A DNA stretch of 64,000 bases from Paludibacterium yongneupense DSM 18731. GTDB taxonomy: Bacteria > Pseudomonadota > Gammaproteobacteria > Burkholderiales > Chromobacteriaceae. The notes beneath the pieces are model-generated. The model searched no databases and was not told the DNA's origin. It saw only the letters and a program-made list of their open reading frames with translations. Position 1 is the first letter of the stretch. Each line of letters opens with the position of its first letter. The DNA is taken from positions 62,001-126,000 of the forward strand of contig NZ_AUGZ01000009.1 in assembly GCF_000422925.1 (NCBI RefSeq), written 5' to 3'. Position numbers and translations under genes: made by a program. Below, piece by piece: positions 49,069 through 58,124 of this stretch.

Positions 49069-49783
49069 GCGGGAGGGGCAGAGCTTCGATGCCGCCAGCG
49101 TCGAGGCGCAGGTAACCGCCCCCGTCAGGACGCCAGTCTGCGATCACCCAGCGTTCGCAGCCATGAGCGTCATCGCGGTGCACGGCGGGACGGTGCGTGT
49201 GGCCATGGATCAGCGTCGGCCAGCCGTAAGCGGCGAGCAGGGCGTCGACCGCGTCGGGCGTGACGTCGCCGATCGCGGTGTAGCCGTGCGCGGTCTTGTC
49301 GGCCTCGCTCAGCGCGCGCGCATGGCGCGCCAGCGCGTGGCGCTGCGCCAGCGGCTGCGCCAGCATGGTGCTCTGCCAGACCGGGTCGCGGCTCTGACGG
49401 CGAAAGGCCTGATAGGCGACGTCGGCGGTGCACATCGCGTCTCCATGCGTCAGCAGCAGGCGCTGCCCGGCATGGTCGAGCAGGGTCGGGTCAGCGATCA
49501 GGCGGGCGCCGCTGCGGGCCTCGAAGTCGGCGCCGAGCAGAAAATCGCGGTTGCCGTGCATGACATAGAGCCGGGTGTCGGCGGCGAAGTCGCGCATCAC
49601 GCCCAGCGTGGCATCGATGAAGGGTGAAGTATCGTCATCGCCGACCCAGTATTCGAACAGGTCGCCCAGAATGTACAAGGCCTCGATGCGGCCGCGCCAG
49701 TCGTCGAGGGTGGCGGCGAACAGCGCGTTGAGCCGCGGCGTGTCTTCCGCGAGGTGCAGGTCCGAGATGAAGTGGATGGCCAT
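49052..49783 (-). CDS. lpxH: UDP-2,3-diacylglucosamine diphosphatase
   Basis: The 243-residue metallophosphoesterase hydrolyses UDP-2,3-diacylglucosamine to lipid X and UMP in lipid A synthesis. Metal motifs are FISDLHL (5-11), ILGDLFEYWVGDDD, the HGNRDFLLG group, LTHGD and HGHTHRP. The start at 49783 is the family N-terminus; an upstream extension overlaps ppiB. The gene follows ppiB by 67 nt on the same strand, an arrangement seen in several proteobacteria. Confidence 0.95.
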   Translation of the reverse strand: MAIHFISDLHLAEDTPRLNALFAATLDDWRGRIEALYILGDLFEYWVGDDDTSPFIDATLGVMRDFAADTRLYVMHGNRDFLLGADFEARSGARLIADPTLLDHAGQRLLLTHGDAMCTADVAYQAFRRQSRDPVWQSTMLAQPLAQRHALARHARALSEADKTAHGYTAIGDVTPDAVDALLAAYGWPTLIHGHTHRPAVHRDDAHGCERWVIADWRPDGGGYLRLDAGGIEALPLPLSSNS

Positions 49784-49850
49784 GGTCTGAGAGTGGAGAG
49801 GCGGCTGCCGGCAACCGTTGCGGGTCGTCGGCGCGCCGCCGTGGGCCGGA

Positions 49851-50342
49851 TCAGATGATCTCGGCTTTTTCGATGATGACGGCGTCGACCGGAACGTCCT
49901 GATGGCCGCCGCTGCGTCCGGTGCGTACCGCCTTGATACGATCGACGACATCGCTGCCCTCGGTCACTTTACCGAACACGGCATAGCCCCATCCCTGCGC
50001 GCTCTCCGACTTGAAGTCGAGGAAGTCGTTGTCGGCGACGTTGATGAAGAACTGCGCCGAAGCCGAGTGCGGGTCCATGGTGCGGGCCATGGCAATGGTG
50101 TAGCAGGCGTTGGACAGACCGTTGTTGGCTTCGTTGGGTATCGGGTCGCGCGTAGGCTTCTGTTCCATCTCGGCAGTGAAACCACCGCCCTGTATCATGA
50201 AGTTGCTGATGACGCGATGAAAGATCGTGCCGTCGAAGTGTCCGCTGCTGACGTATTCTTCGAAGTTGGCGACCGTCTTGGGGGCTTCGTTCGGAAACAG
50301 TTCAAGAACGATATCGCCGAAATTGGTGCTCAGTTTGATCAT
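49851..50342 (-). CDS. ppiB: Peptidyl-prolyl cis-trans isomerase B (cytoplasmic cyclophilin)
   Basis: The 163-residue cyclophilin has no signal peptide. It contains [15 protein letters not shown], the [17 protein letters not shown] stretch and [13 protein letters not shown], the typical bacterial active-site pattern. It catalyses proline isomerisation during protein folding. It lies between ppiA, 36 nt upstream, and lpxH. Confidence 0.95.
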   Translation of the reverse strand: MIKLSTNFGDIVLELFPNEAPKTVANFEEYVSSGHFDGTIFHRVISNFMIQGGGFTAEMEQKPTRDPIPNEANNGLSNACYTIAMARTMDPHSASAQFFINVADNDFLDFKSESAQGWGYAVFGKVTEGSDVVDRIKAVRTGRSGGHQDVPVDAVIIEKAEII

Positions 50343-50378
50343 GGTTTGTCCTCTGTGGATGGGGCGGGAGTCGTCCGC

Positions 50379-50942
50379 TCAGGGTTTTACGATCGCTGTC
50401 CGGATGACTACCGGGGTCCGCGGAACGTCGCTCATGCCGTTGGCGGCGGAGCCGGTCGGGGTTTTCCCTATGCGCGCCACCACCTCCATGCCGCGGGTGA
50501 CCTTGCCGAAGACGGCGTAGCCCCAGCCCTGGAGGGTCGGCGCACGATAATCGAGCGATGGATTGTCGACCAGGTTGATGAAGAACTGGGCGCTGGCGGA
50601 GTCAGGGTCCTGCGTGCGCGCCATGGCAATGGTACCGACCTTGTTTTTCAGGCCGTTGGCGGCTTCGTTGGCGATGGGCGCGCGCGTCGGTTTTTCGCGC
50701 AAGCTGCCGTCATAACCGCCGCCTTGTATCATGAAGCCGTCGATGACACGATGAAATATCGTACCGTTGTAGTGGCCACTTTTCACATAGGCAACAAAAT
50801 TATCGACAGTTTTCGGCGCGTGCGCGCGGTCGAGCGTAATTTCGATCGTGCCCTGGTTGGTGACGAGTTCGACGACCGGGGCGGCTGCCGCCAGGTGCGG
50901 CAGCAGGGCCAGGGCCAGACTGGCGATCAGGATTTTTTTCAT
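50379..50942 (-). CDS. ppiA: Periplasmic peptidyl-prolyl cis-trans isomerase (cyclophilin A)
   Basis: The 187-residue cyclophilin starts with a signal peptide (MKKILIASLALALLPHLAAAAP), so it acts in the periplasm. The active-site segments [32 protein letters not shown] and [13 protein letters not shown] match those of the cytoplasmic paralogue encoded next, suggesting an old tandem duplication. The ATG at 50942 begins the signal peptide. Confidence 0.93.
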   Translation of the reverse strand: MKKILIASLALALLPHLAAAAPVVELVTNQGTIEITLDRAHAPKTVDNFVAYVKSGHYNGTIFHRVIDGFMIQGGGYDGSLREKPTRAPIANEAANGLKNKVGTIAMARTQDPDSASAQFFINLVDNPSLDYRAPTLQGWGYAVFGKVTRGMEVVARIGKTPTGSAANGMSDVPRTPVVIRTAIVKP

Positions 50943-51082
50943 GCGGTTTGCCGTAGCGTCTGCGAAGGATCGCGGCATTCTAACACGGCGCTCTCGTTTG
51001 CCGCGACCGGGCTAAAACCTTGGCTGCGAAGCGGGTTTTTGTTGTACGCTATAAAAAGTAAACAATAAAGGCAGATATTGCG

Positions 51083-52744
51083 ATGATTAGCTTTAGTCCG
51101 CGTCTAATCCAGGAGCTGAAGGCCTACGATCGCTATAAGTTTCAAAGCGATGTGCTTGCCGGCCTGACTGTCGGCATTGTGGCCTTGCCCCTGGCCATGG
51201 CGTTTGCCATGGCTTCCGGGGTTTCGCCCCAAGCCGGTATCTTTACCGCCGTGATCGGCGGTTTTCTGGCGGCGGCGCTCGGCGGCACCCGTCTGGTGGT
51301 GACCGGACCGACCGGAGCCTTCATTGTCATTCTGTACGGTATCGTGGCCAAGTACGGCGTCGGCAACTTGCTGATCTGTACCTTCATGGCCGGCGTCATG
51401 TTGGTGCTGATGGGGTTGGCGCGGCTCGGGCAAGTCATACGCTTTTTCCCGATGCCGCTGATCACCGGCTTTACCAACGGCATTGCCGTACTGATTTTCC
51501 TGACTCAGCTGAAGGATTTTTTCGGGCTGCCGATTCACGCGATGCCGTCCGGCTTTTTCGCCGTGCTCGATGTGCTGCGACATAACCTGCTCCGGTTCGA
51601 TCCGGCCACGCTGCTTGTGTCGGGGGGCTGCCTGGCTCTGATTCTGCTGTGGCCGAAGCGCATCAACAAGTATCTGCCTTCCCCCTTCGTCGTGCTGGTG
51701 GGCGGCACATTGATCGTCAGCGTGCTGCATCTCCCCGTGCCGACTCTGGGCAGCCGCTTTGGCGGGATTCCGCAAGGTTTGCCTGCATTCGATGGCCTGC
51801 ATTTCGATTTCGCCCATTTCTCCGACCTGCTGGCTCCGGCCTTTACCATCGCACTGCTCGGCGCGGTCGAATCGTTGCTGTGCGCCGTGGTCGCCGACTC
51901 GATGACCGGCGACAAGCACGACGCCAACCAGGAACTGATCGCGCAGGGCATCGCCAATATGACCGTTCCCTTTTTCGGCGGTATTCCCGCCACTGGCGCC
52001 GTCGTGCGCACCGCGACCAGCATAGGCAATGGTGGACGCACGCCGGTGGCGGCGCTCGTGCATGCCCTGCTGCTGCTGGTCGTGCTGTTGGTCGCCGCGC
52101 CGCTGGCTTCCTATATCCCGCTGGCGGTACTGGCGGCGATCCTGGTGTCGGTGTCGCTGAAGATGGGGGATTGGGATATTCGCAAGGCCTGGCAGTTTCC
52201 TAGGCGCGATACCACGATTCTGATCGCCACCTGTGTCCTGACCGTGGTGTTCGATCTGACCGTGGCCGTCGAGATCGGGCTGTTGATTTCCGCCGTGTTC
52301 TTCATCCAGTCCATGGCCAGCCATACCGGTGTGCATCGCTTGACGCCGGAGCATGTTCAGCTATACGAACGTCATACCATCGCCGGCAAGCATGTCCCCG
52401 AAGGCTGCGCGGCCTTTCGCGTCGAGGGGGCGCTGTTCTTCGGGGCGACCGATACGCTGGAGCAGATCCATCACGCCGCGCCCTACGCGCGTGTCATCAT
52501 TTTGCAGTTGCATCGGCTGGTGCTGCTTGATACCACCGGCTTGCTGGCGCTCGATTCCTTGTACAAGCGTTTGCTGGAGAACAATCAACAGCTGGTGCTG
52601 TGCGGTGCCGGCGCCGAAGTGCTGGGGCTGCTGGTCGGGTCGCAGCTCGCCGCCGATATGGGCGATCGCAATTTGCAGCCGGATCTGTCCGCCGCCCTCA
52701 TGCGCGCCGAGGAATTGCTGACCGCTGGCGTGGTCTGGGGCTGA
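51083..52744 (+). CDS. SulP family anion transporter with STAS domain
   Basis: The 553-residue protein has an SLC26/SulP membrane domain of about 12-14 helices (SDVLAGLTVGIVALPLAMAFAMASGV... at the N-terminus) and a C-terminal STAS domain (about 430-550) with DTTGLLALDSLYKRL. Relatives move sulfate, bicarbonate or C4-dicarboxylates (DauA). The substrate is unknown here. A TATAAA lies about 33 nt upstream of the start. It is a single gene ending in a long stem-loop. Confidence 0.9.
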   Translation: MISFSPRLIQELKAYDRYKFQSDVLAGLTVGIVALPLAMAFAMASGVSPQAGIFTAVIGGFLAAALGGTRLVVTGPTGAFIVILYGIVAKYGVGNLLICTFMAGVMLVLMGLARLGQVIRFFPMPLITGFTNGIAVLIFLTQLKDFFGLPIHAMPSGFFAVLDVLRHNLLRFDPATLLVSGGCLALILLWPKRINKYLPSPFVVLVGGTLIVSVLHLPVPTLGSRFGGIPQGLPAFDGLHFDFAHFSDLLAPAFTIALLGAVESLLCAVVADSMTGDKHDANQELIAQGIANMTVPFFGGIPATGAVVRTATSIGNGGRTPVAALVHALLLLVVLLVAAPLASYIPLAVLAAILVSVSLKMGDWDIRKAWQFPRRDTTILIATCVLTVVFDLTVAVEIGLLISAVFFIQSMASHTGVHRLTPEHVQLYERHTIAGKHVPEGCAAFRVEGALFFGATDTLEQIHHAAPYARVIILQLHRLVLLDTTGLLALDSLYKRLLENNQQLVLCGAGAEVLGLLVGSQLAADMGDRNLQPDLSAALMRAEELLTAGVVWG

Positions 52745-52770
52745 GCGCGCTCTGCGTCTGCGCCGGTACG

Positions 52771-52809
52771 GCACAGCCCCCGGGCGCGGTTGACGGCCGG
52801 GGGCTGTGC
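52771..52809 (+). terminator. Stem-loop after the SulP gene
   Basis: GCACAGCCCCCGG pairs perfectly with CCGGGGGCTGTGC (13 bp) around a 13-nt loop, 27 nt after the stop. Only a short T run follows. Confidence 0.6.
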
Positions 52810-52873
52810 GTTTGGCGGGGCGCAGCGGGATAGGGCGCGGGCCATGGGCCTGCCCTCGATGCCGCTGCCCGGT

Positions 52874-53260
52874 TTACTGATCGGCGCTCTTGATCTCGAC
52901 GTCGGTCCGTACCGACCGGATGCCCGGCACGTGCGAGACTTCTTCAGCCACGCGCTGCAACGCCTCTTCATTCGGTACCGTGCCGGACAGGGTCACCTCG
53001 CCCGCTTTGACCCGGGCTTCTATTCTTCCGCCGACCTGAGCGGCCGCCTGACTGGCCATCGGGGCGACGCGTTTGAGCAATTCCTCATCGCTGACCGCGG
53101 AGGCGTCCGGCGCCTGCGTCGCGCCGGCATCGGCAGTAATGATGGATGCCGCCCGCGCCGATACCGCACCACTGCCAGGGGCGCTCGCATCCTGTTCCGC
53201 CCAGCAGCGGGCAGCGAGCACGGAAGTCATCAGGGTCAGGGCAAAGATGGTTTTGTTCAT
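52874..53260 (-). CDS. Periplasmic BON-domain protein
   Basis: The 128-residue protein has a signal peptide (MNKTIFALTLMTSVLAARCWA) and an Ala/Ser-rich linker. A single C-terminal BON domain follows (about 58-125; GRIEARVKAGEVTLSGTVPNEEALQRVAEEVSHVPGIRSVRTDVEI). BON proteins such as OsmY protect the envelope under stress. Its upstream region carries a sigma-54 promoter and QseF/GlrR-type enhancer sites, so it is the likely direct target of the neighbouring qseE-qseG-qseF system. Confidence 0.87.
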   Translation of the reverse strand: MNKTIFALTLMTSVLAARCWAEQDASAPGSGAVSARAASIITADAGATQAPDASAVSDEELLKRVAPMASQAAAQVGGRIEARVKAGEVTLSGTVPNEEALQRVAEEVSHVPGIRSVRTDVEIKSADQ

Positions 53261-53302
53261 GGGGTTAGCCTTTGGGTAAAGTGGATATGCCCCACCCTAA
53301 GC

Positions 53303-53317
53303 GCAAATGCCGTGCCA
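53303..53317 (-). promoter_or_regulatory. Sigma-54 promoter of the BON-domain gene
   Basis: On the minus strand the sequence TTGGCACGGCATTTGCGC matches the -24/-12 consensus TGGCAC-N5-TTGC exactly. The start site would be near 53291, giving a 30-nt leader to the BON start codon. No equally good sigma-70 boxes are seen. Confidence 0.82.
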
Positions 53318-53391
53318 ACTTCTGTTTATTGTTGTTTTTCAATGGCTTGCGTTGGTTTTTGTCGACCGGTGTCGCTATTTGACCGTGTTTT

Positions 53392-53409
53392 TGTCGCCTG
53401 GGGGCGACA
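53392..53409. promoter_or_regulatory. QseF/GlrR-type enhancer site 1 (TGTC-N10-GACA)
   Basis: TGTCGCCTGGGGGCGACA fits TGTC-N10-GACA exactly, the motif known for QseF/GlrR at enterobacterial glmY. Its centre is about 110 bp upstream of the predicted start site. Confidence 0.75.
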
Positions 53410-53428
53410 GATTCGTCCAGGTTTTTTT

Positions 53429-53441
53429 CAATGCCTTGATT
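53429..53441. promoter_or_regulatory. IHF-like site between the two enhancer sites
   Basis: CAATGCCTTGATT is an exact match to the IHF core consensus read on this strand (YAANNNNTTGATW), in an AT-rich setting. A weaker copy (CAATGGCTTGCGT, 53340-53352) lies between site 1 and the promoter. Confidence 0.5.
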
Positions 53442-53457
53442 TTATTGGCTTTATGGC

Positions 53458-53475
53458 TGTCGCCGTCAGGCGACA
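53458..53475. promoter_or_regulatory. QseF/GlrR-type enhancer site 2 (TGTC-N10-GACA)
   Basis: TGTCGCCGTCAGGCGACA fits the same motif and forms a 9-bp inverted repeat (with one flanking base on each side). It is centred 66 bp from site 1. It could also act as a stem-loop after qseF, 36 nt past its stop, but it has no T-tract. Confidence 0.72.
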
Positions 53476-53512
53476 GCCGGGGCGGTCTCGAGCTGGGGCA
53501 GCGGGGCTGCCT

Positions 53513-54865
53513 TCAGTCGTCCATGCCTGGCTTGAATCTGCCCGGTGTCAGTTCGTGCTTTTGCAGTAGCCGATAGAACTCGGTACGGTTGCGGTCGGCC
53601 AGTCTGGCCGCGTCGCTGACGTTGCCGCCGGTCAGACGCAACAGACGCTCGAGATAATCGCGTTCGAACTGGCGTCGGGCTTCAGCCAGCACCGGTATGT
53701 CGTTGCTCGCGCTGGCGACCGCTTTCTGCACCTGGGCCAGAGTCAGCAGCGGCCCGGTGCTCAGCACGCAGCACTGCTCGACCACATTAGACAGCTGGCG
53801 GATATTGCCGGGCCAGCGTGCCCCCGCCAGAAACGCCAATGCCTCCGGTGCGAACCCGCCTATGTTCTTGCTGTAACGGGCGTTCACCTGCTGCAGAAAA
53901 TGCAATGCCAGCAAGGGTATGTCTTCTCTGCGCGCGGCCAGGGCCGGCAAGTTCAGCGAGACGACATTGAGGCGGTAGTACAGATCTTCGCGGAACAAGC
54001 CGTCGCGGATCAGCACATCCAGATCGCGGTGCGTGGCCGAGATGACCCGCACATCCACCGCAATGGCTTTCCCCGCCCCGACAGGGCGCACCTCGCGCTC
54101 TTGCAGCATGCGCAGCAATTTGACCTGCAGGGCCAGCGGCATGTCGCCGATCTCGTCCAGAAAGAGCGTGCCGCCGTCCGCTTGTGCGATCAAGCCGACT
54201 TGCCTGGCGCTGGCGCCGGTAAAAGCCCCTTTTTCATGCCCGAACAACTCGCTTTCGAGCAGGGTGTCCGGGATAGCGCCGCAGTTGACCGCGATGAAGG
54301 GATGCGCCGCGCGCGGACTGGCCAGATGGATGGCGCGGGCCAGGACCTCCTTCCCGCTGCCGCTTTCGCCGCGCAGCAGCACGCTGGCTCCGGTGGCGGC
54401 GACCATGCGTGCTTCGGCCAGCAGCTCTTCCATGATCGGACTGCGGCTGATCAGGTCCCGGCGCCAGCCGTCGCCGGCAGAGGCGGCGGCATTGCCGGCC
54501 AGCGCCAGACCCTGTGCGACTTTTCCGAGCAGGGCCTGGCCGTCGAACGGTTTGACCAGATAGCCGAACACGCCGCGGCTGACCGCGTCGACCGCATCCG
54601 GCACCGTACCGTGCGCGGTCAGCAGGATGACGGGCAAGGCAGGGTAACGGCGGCGGACCTCGTCAAACAGCTCCAGCCCGTTCATGCCCGGCAGGCGCCA
54701 GTCGGTCAATAGCAGATCGGCCCGCCGCGCGGCCATGGCATTGAGCGCCGCTTCGGCCGATCCGTGCGCTTCGACTTCGTAGCCGGCCGCGCCGAGGCGC
54801 ATGCCGACCAGTCTGAGTAAATCGGCATCGTCGTCTACCAGTACGATGCGTTGCGGCTGACTCAT
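53513..54865 (-). CDS. qseF: Sigma-54-dependent response regulator QseF/GlrR
   Basis: The 450-residue activator has a receiver (D55 in LLTDWRLPGMNG) and an AAA+ domain with Walker A GESGSGKE and the sigma-54 contact loop GAFTGA. A Fis-type helix-turn-helix lies at the C-terminus (GGNVSDAARLADRNRTEFYRLLQ). It activates sigma-54 promoters after phosphorylation by QseE/GlrK. The ATG at 54865 lies in a 4-bp overlap with qseG. TGTC-N10-GACA sites and a sigma-54 promoter follow the gene and face the BON gene. The name rests on the conserved three-gene order. Confidence 0.9.
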   Translation of the reverse strand: MSQPQRIVLVDDDADLLRLVGMRLGAAGYEVEAHGSAEAALNAMAARRADLLLTDWRLPGMNGLELFDEVRRRYPALPVILLTAHGTVPDAVDAVSRGVFGYLVKPFDGQALLGKVAQGLALAGNAAASAGDGWRRDLISRSPIMEELLAEARMVAATGASVLLRGESGSGKEVLARAIHLASPRAAHPFIAVNCGAIPDTLLESELFGHEKGAFTGASARQVGLIAQADGGTLFLDEIGDMPLALQVKLLRMLQEREVRPVGAGKAIAVDVRVISATHRDLDVLIRDGLFREDLYYRLNVVSLNLPALAARREDIPLLALHFLQQVNARYSKNIGGFAPEALAFLAGARWPGNIRQLSNVVEQCCVLSTGPLLTLAQVQKAVASASNDIPVLAEARRQFERDYLERLLRLTGGNVSDAARLADRNRTEFYRLLQKHELTPGRFKPGMDD

Positions 54866-55374
54866 GGTTGTACATTCGTGTTTTTGCCCGGCTTGAGCAG
54901 CAACGCGTTTTCGAGTTCGCGCAGGGCGTTGAGTTTGGCGGCCAGGTCGTCGGCCCGCTTTTGCTGCTCGCGGGTCAGCGCCTGCTGTTTCTCGAGCGCA
55001 TCGCCCAGACGGCGGCGCTCGGCGATTTGTTGCAATAGCAGTCTGCACCAGGAGAGCTGCGCCCGGCTGAGTTCGGGCCTGGCCGCCAGCATCTCCAGCT
55101 GGATTTGCAGGTGCTGCAGGTCGGTCCTGGTCTCCGGTGCGAGCAGATGCTGCGAGGCTTGCATCAGTTTGATGTTGATGCAGGCTTCGGGTCCGCCTCC
55201 GTTCGGCAGCGTGCCATCCCTGGCTTGCGCGACGCGTCCTAGCGCCTGTTCGACGCCGGGGCAGGGCGGCAAGATCGGCGCGACCGGGCGCGGCCGGTGG
55301 AGCTGGGCGCAGCCGGGAAGCAGAAGCAGGACGCCCAGGGCGACCGCCCGCCTCGGGGGGAAGGGCAGGGTCAT
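54862..55374 (-). CDS. qseG: QseG-like outer membrane lipoprotein
   Basis: The 170-residue protein has a lipoprotein signal (AVALGVLLLLPGCAQL, lipobox LPGC) and a coiled-coil-like C-terminal half (LGDALEKQQALTREQQKRADDLAAKL). QseG sits between the kinase and regulator genes and, in enterobacteria, binds the kinase QseE/GlrK to stimulate it. Overlapping ATGA junctions with both neighbours show tight coupling. Sequence conservation in this family is low, so the name rests on position, length and lipobox. Confidence 0.78.
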   Translation of the reverse strand: MTLPFPPRRAVALGVLLLLPGCAQLHRPRPVAPILPPCPGVEQALGRVAQARDGTLPNGGGPEACINIKLMQASQHLLAPETRTDLQHLQIQLEMLAARPELSRAQLSWCRLLLQQIAERRRLGDALEKQQALTREQQKRADDLAAKLNALRELENALLLKPGKNTNVQP

Positions 55375-56783
55375 GCCGTGATCTCCGGCTCCGGCCAGCT
55401 CAGCCGGAAGCATGCGCCGCCGGCGCTGGCTTGCAGGGTGACATCGCCGCGCATCAGTTGCGCGAAGCCCCGGGCCATGGTGAGTCCGAGCCCGGAGCCG
55501 GGGGACTCGCCCCGCGGCGCCTCTCCGCTCCAGAATGGCTCGAAAATCATGTCCGCTTGCGCGGCCGCGATGCCCGGGCCTTGATCGGCGACCTCCAGCC
55601 ATACCCATTCCCGGTCGCGTCCCAGGCGGATGGATAGTTCGCCCGCCTGCGGGCTGTAGCGGCTGGCGTTGACCAGAAGATTATCGATGATGGTTTCCAC
55701 TTTGGAGCGATCGCCGGTGACTGCCCCGGGGTCGCCATGAACAACGATACGCAGTTGTTTTGCTTGCAATATGACAGAAAGGGCTTGCAGGCGTTCCTGT
55801 ACGAGCGCGGCCAGCGAGAAGGTGCGCAGGGTGAGCTCGTGCGACAGCCACTGACCGGCGTCATAGCGCAACAACGCATCGACCCGGCCGCGCAAGCTCG
55901 ATGCGCTGCTCAACAGGATGGCGACGATCTCATGCTGCTGGGCATTCAGACCGCCGGCCACCTCTTCGTGCAGCAGGGAGGCGGCTTCATTGATGGCCGC
56001 GAGAGGGGTTTTCAATTCATGCGAAACATGGCGGAAAAACTGCCCCTTCTGCTCTTCCAGCGTACTCAGGCGCTGGTCCAGCCGCGAGAGTTCACCGGCC
56101 AGCCGCTGCAGGTCGGAAGGCCCGGACAGCGTCCAGTCCTGGCGGCGGCTGCCATCGCTCATGCGTGCGATCTTGCCTTGCAGGCGGCGTAGAGGCCGGC
56201 TCAGCAACACCGCGATCAGCAGAGCCAGTATCAACGCTGCCGTCACCGACAGTCGCGCCCGCTTGTCGGCTTTTTCGCGCATGCCTTCGAGGGTGCGTTG
56301 CCACTCTGCCTGCCTTTGCGCCAGCAGCGCGCTCATTCGTTGCGTCTGCTGCTCGAGCCCTTGATCCAGCTGGCGAAACAGTCTGTCGCGCTGAGCTGCA
56401 CCGAGCCCGCTTCCGGCTTGCAACTGGGACTGGATGGACAGAATGGCGCGGGCGCCTGCCTGCAGGTTTTGCTCATGGCTCTGCAGCAGCGCCAGTTGCG
56501 CCTGGCGCAGCTCTTCCCCTGCCGCCGTCGCCATGCGCTGCAGCGCAGCGTCCTTGAGTATCAGCGACTGACGGCTCATGCGTTCGAACTGCACCGCTTG
56601 TTCGCGCGAAATGCGCGCGGCGTCTTGCCATTGCCTGGAGAGTTGCTGGTGTTGCCGTTCGGCGGCACCCGCGCTTTCCAGCTCCTCTCGCAGCTGAATC
56701 AACGCGAACGAGGGAATGCCGGCAACGATGAAAAATCCAGCCACCAGCAGGCTGCGAAATGACGGGAGTCGGATCATGGTCAT
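55371..56783 (-). CDS. qseE: Sensor histidine kinase QseE/GlrK
   Basis: The 470-residue kinase has a first membrane helix (about 10-30) and a 145-residue periplasmic helical region. A second helix (about 178-196) and a HAMP-like linker follow, then the phospho-acceptor H255 in VSHELKTPLAAINEA and an ATP domain (DNLLVNASRYSP, ADQGPGIA, GSGLGLTMARG). It would phosphorylate QseF. It is the first gene of qseE-qseG-qseF. ATGs at 56783 and 56777 are both possible starts. Confidence 0.88.
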   Translation of the reverse strand: MTMIRLPSFRSLLVAGFFIVAGIPSFALIQLREELESAGAAERQHQQLSRQWQDAARISREQAVQFERMSRQSLILKDAALQRMATAAGEELRQAQLALLQSHEQNLQAGARAILSIQSQLQAGSGLGAAQRDRLFRQLDQGLEQQTQRMSALLAQRQAEWQRTLEGMREKADKRARLSVTAALILALLIAVLLSRPLRRLQGKIARMSDGSRRQDWTLSGPSDLQRLAGELSRLDQRLSTLEEQKGQFFRHVSHELKTPLAAINEAASLLHEEVAGGLNAQQHEIVAILLSSASSLRGRVDALLRYDAGQWLSHELTLRTFSLAALVQERLQALSVILQAKQLRIVVHGDPGAVTGDRSKVETIIDNLLVNASRYSPQAGELSIRLGRDREWVWLEVADQGPGIAAAQADMIFEPFWSGEAPRGESPGSGLGLTMARGFAQLMRGDVTLQASAGGACFRLSWPEPEITA

Positions 56784-56816
56784 GGAATCGTTGTGGGCGC
56801 GGCGCGGGGGCAGTGC

Positions 56817-56847
56817 GAAACGGGCCGCTGCTTAGGCCGCGGCCCGT
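56817..56847 (-). terminator. Stem-loop between ppk2 and qseE
   Basis: ACGGGCCGC pairs with GCGGCCCGT (9 bp), followed on the minus strand by TTTC. It probably separates the PPK2 gene from the qse operon. Confidence 0.45.
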
Positions 56848-56908
56848 CTGGCTCCAAGCATGAACACTACAGCACTGCCGGCTGTTTTGCCATCCCGCGC
56901 CAAGAAGC

Positions 56909-57928
56909 TCAGAAGCGCTGGATCTCGTTTTCCTGCTGGCTGAGAACCTCTCCCGCGCTACCGACCAGTTGCGGATCGGGAGGAAGGATCACGCGTCTGT
57001 TCTTGTCCGGATAGGGTAGCTGCCATAAAAAATGGCGGATGCAATTGATGCGCGCGCGTTTCTTGTCGTCCGACTTGATCACGGTCCATGGCGCGGCCGC
57101 GGTGTCCGTGTGAAAAAACATGGTTTTTTTGGCTTCGGTGTATTCATCCCACTTGTCGAGCGACTGTATGTCTATCGGCGACAGCTTCCAGTGTTTGAGC
57201 GGATCGTCGCGTCGCGAGATGAAGCGGCGCAATTGCTCGTCGCGGCTGACCGAAAACCAGTATTTGAACAGGCGGATGCCGCTGTTGACCAGCATGCGCT
57301 CGAGTTCCGGCGTCTGGCGCAGGAATTCGAGGTATTGAATGGGCGTGCAAAAACCCATCACCCTTTCCACCCCGGTGCGGTTATACCAGGAGCGGTCGAA
57401 GAACACCATCTCGCCCGCCGTCGGCAGATACTGGACATAACGCTGGAAATACCATTGTCCGAGCTCCTGCTCGGTCGGCTTGTCGAGTGCCACCACCCGC
57501 GCGCCGCGCGGGTTCAGATGTTCCATGAAGCGTTTGATCGTGCCGCCCTTGCCGGCGGCGTCCCGCCCTTCGAACAGGATCACCACTTTCTGTCCGCTTT
57601 CCTTGACCCAGCTTTGAACTTTCAGCAGTTCGGTCTGCAAGTCCGCTTTCAGCTTTTCGTATTCCGCCCGCCGCATGCGCGTGCGGTAGGGGTAGCTCGC
57701 CGGCAGCGGTGCGGTGGTGCTGTCTTCTTGGGTGCCGCGCGGCGCCAGCGCGACCTGCCGTGCAACCGGAGCCTGGCTGATGGCCGTTATCTCGCGGGCG
57801 GCGGTTTCGCGCGCTTTTTGCGTCGCACTCTGGCGGCGGCGCTTGGCGGGCGGGGGCGAGACCTCGGCCGCACGGGCATCGGAGGCGGGCAGGGGAGCGG
57901 GAGCGGGAGGGGTGGGATCGTCTGGCAT
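56909..57928 (-). CDS. ppk2: Polyphosphate kinase 2 (PPK2 family)
   Basis: The 339-residue enzyme moves phosphate between polyphosphate and nucleotides. It has Walker [13 protein letters not shown] (119-130), the lid and Walker B regions [18 protein letters not shown] and [21 protein letters not shown], and the [13 protein letters not shown] segment of class I PPK2. An 80-residue Pro/Ala-rich N-terminal extension precedes the kinase domain. The ATG at 57928 begins it. It is divergent from glnS. It could make or use GTP/ATP; direction cannot be read. Confidence 0.92.
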   Translation of the reverse strand: MPDDPTPPAPAPLPASDARAAEVSPPPAKRRRQSATQKARETAAREITAISQAPVARQVALAPRGTQEDSTTAPLPASYPYRTRMRRAEYEKLKADLQTELLKVQSWVKESGQKVVILFEGRDAAGKGGTIKRFMEHLNPRGARVVALDKPTEQELGQWYFQRYVQYLPTAGEMVFFDRSWYNRTGVERVMGFCTPIQYLEFLRQTPELERMLVNSGIRLFKYWFSVSRDEQLRRFISRRDDPLKHWKLSPIDIQSLDKWDEYTEAKKTMFFHTDTAAAPWTVIKSDDKKRARINCIRHFLWQLPYPDKNRRVILPPDPQLVGSAGEVLSQQENEIQRF

Positions 57929-58124
57929 GAGCGTGTTCACCTCGATAGCTGGGTTAGAATTGTTATATCCATTATGGATAGCGGTTGGGGCCGGCCGCAA
58001 CTCGGATCCGGTGCACCTTCACGCGCCAGGAATCGGAATTGGCGGCCTTGTGCGGGAATGCCTAGCGAAAGATGGGTATAAATCGGTTACAATCGGCTCA
58101 GGCTTAACAGAATCGCGATCAATA

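Noticed and set aside
52810-53569. Plus-strand frame of about 250 codons covering the BON gene and the qseF-BON gap
   Set aside because: It is antisense to a BON gene with a good signal peptide, and the 3' part spans the sigma-54 regulatory region.
57714-58124. N-terminal extension of glnS by 137 codons
   Set aside because: The extension overlaps the 5' end of the divergent ppk2 gene and bears no synthetase features; GlnRS starts at the ATG at 58125.
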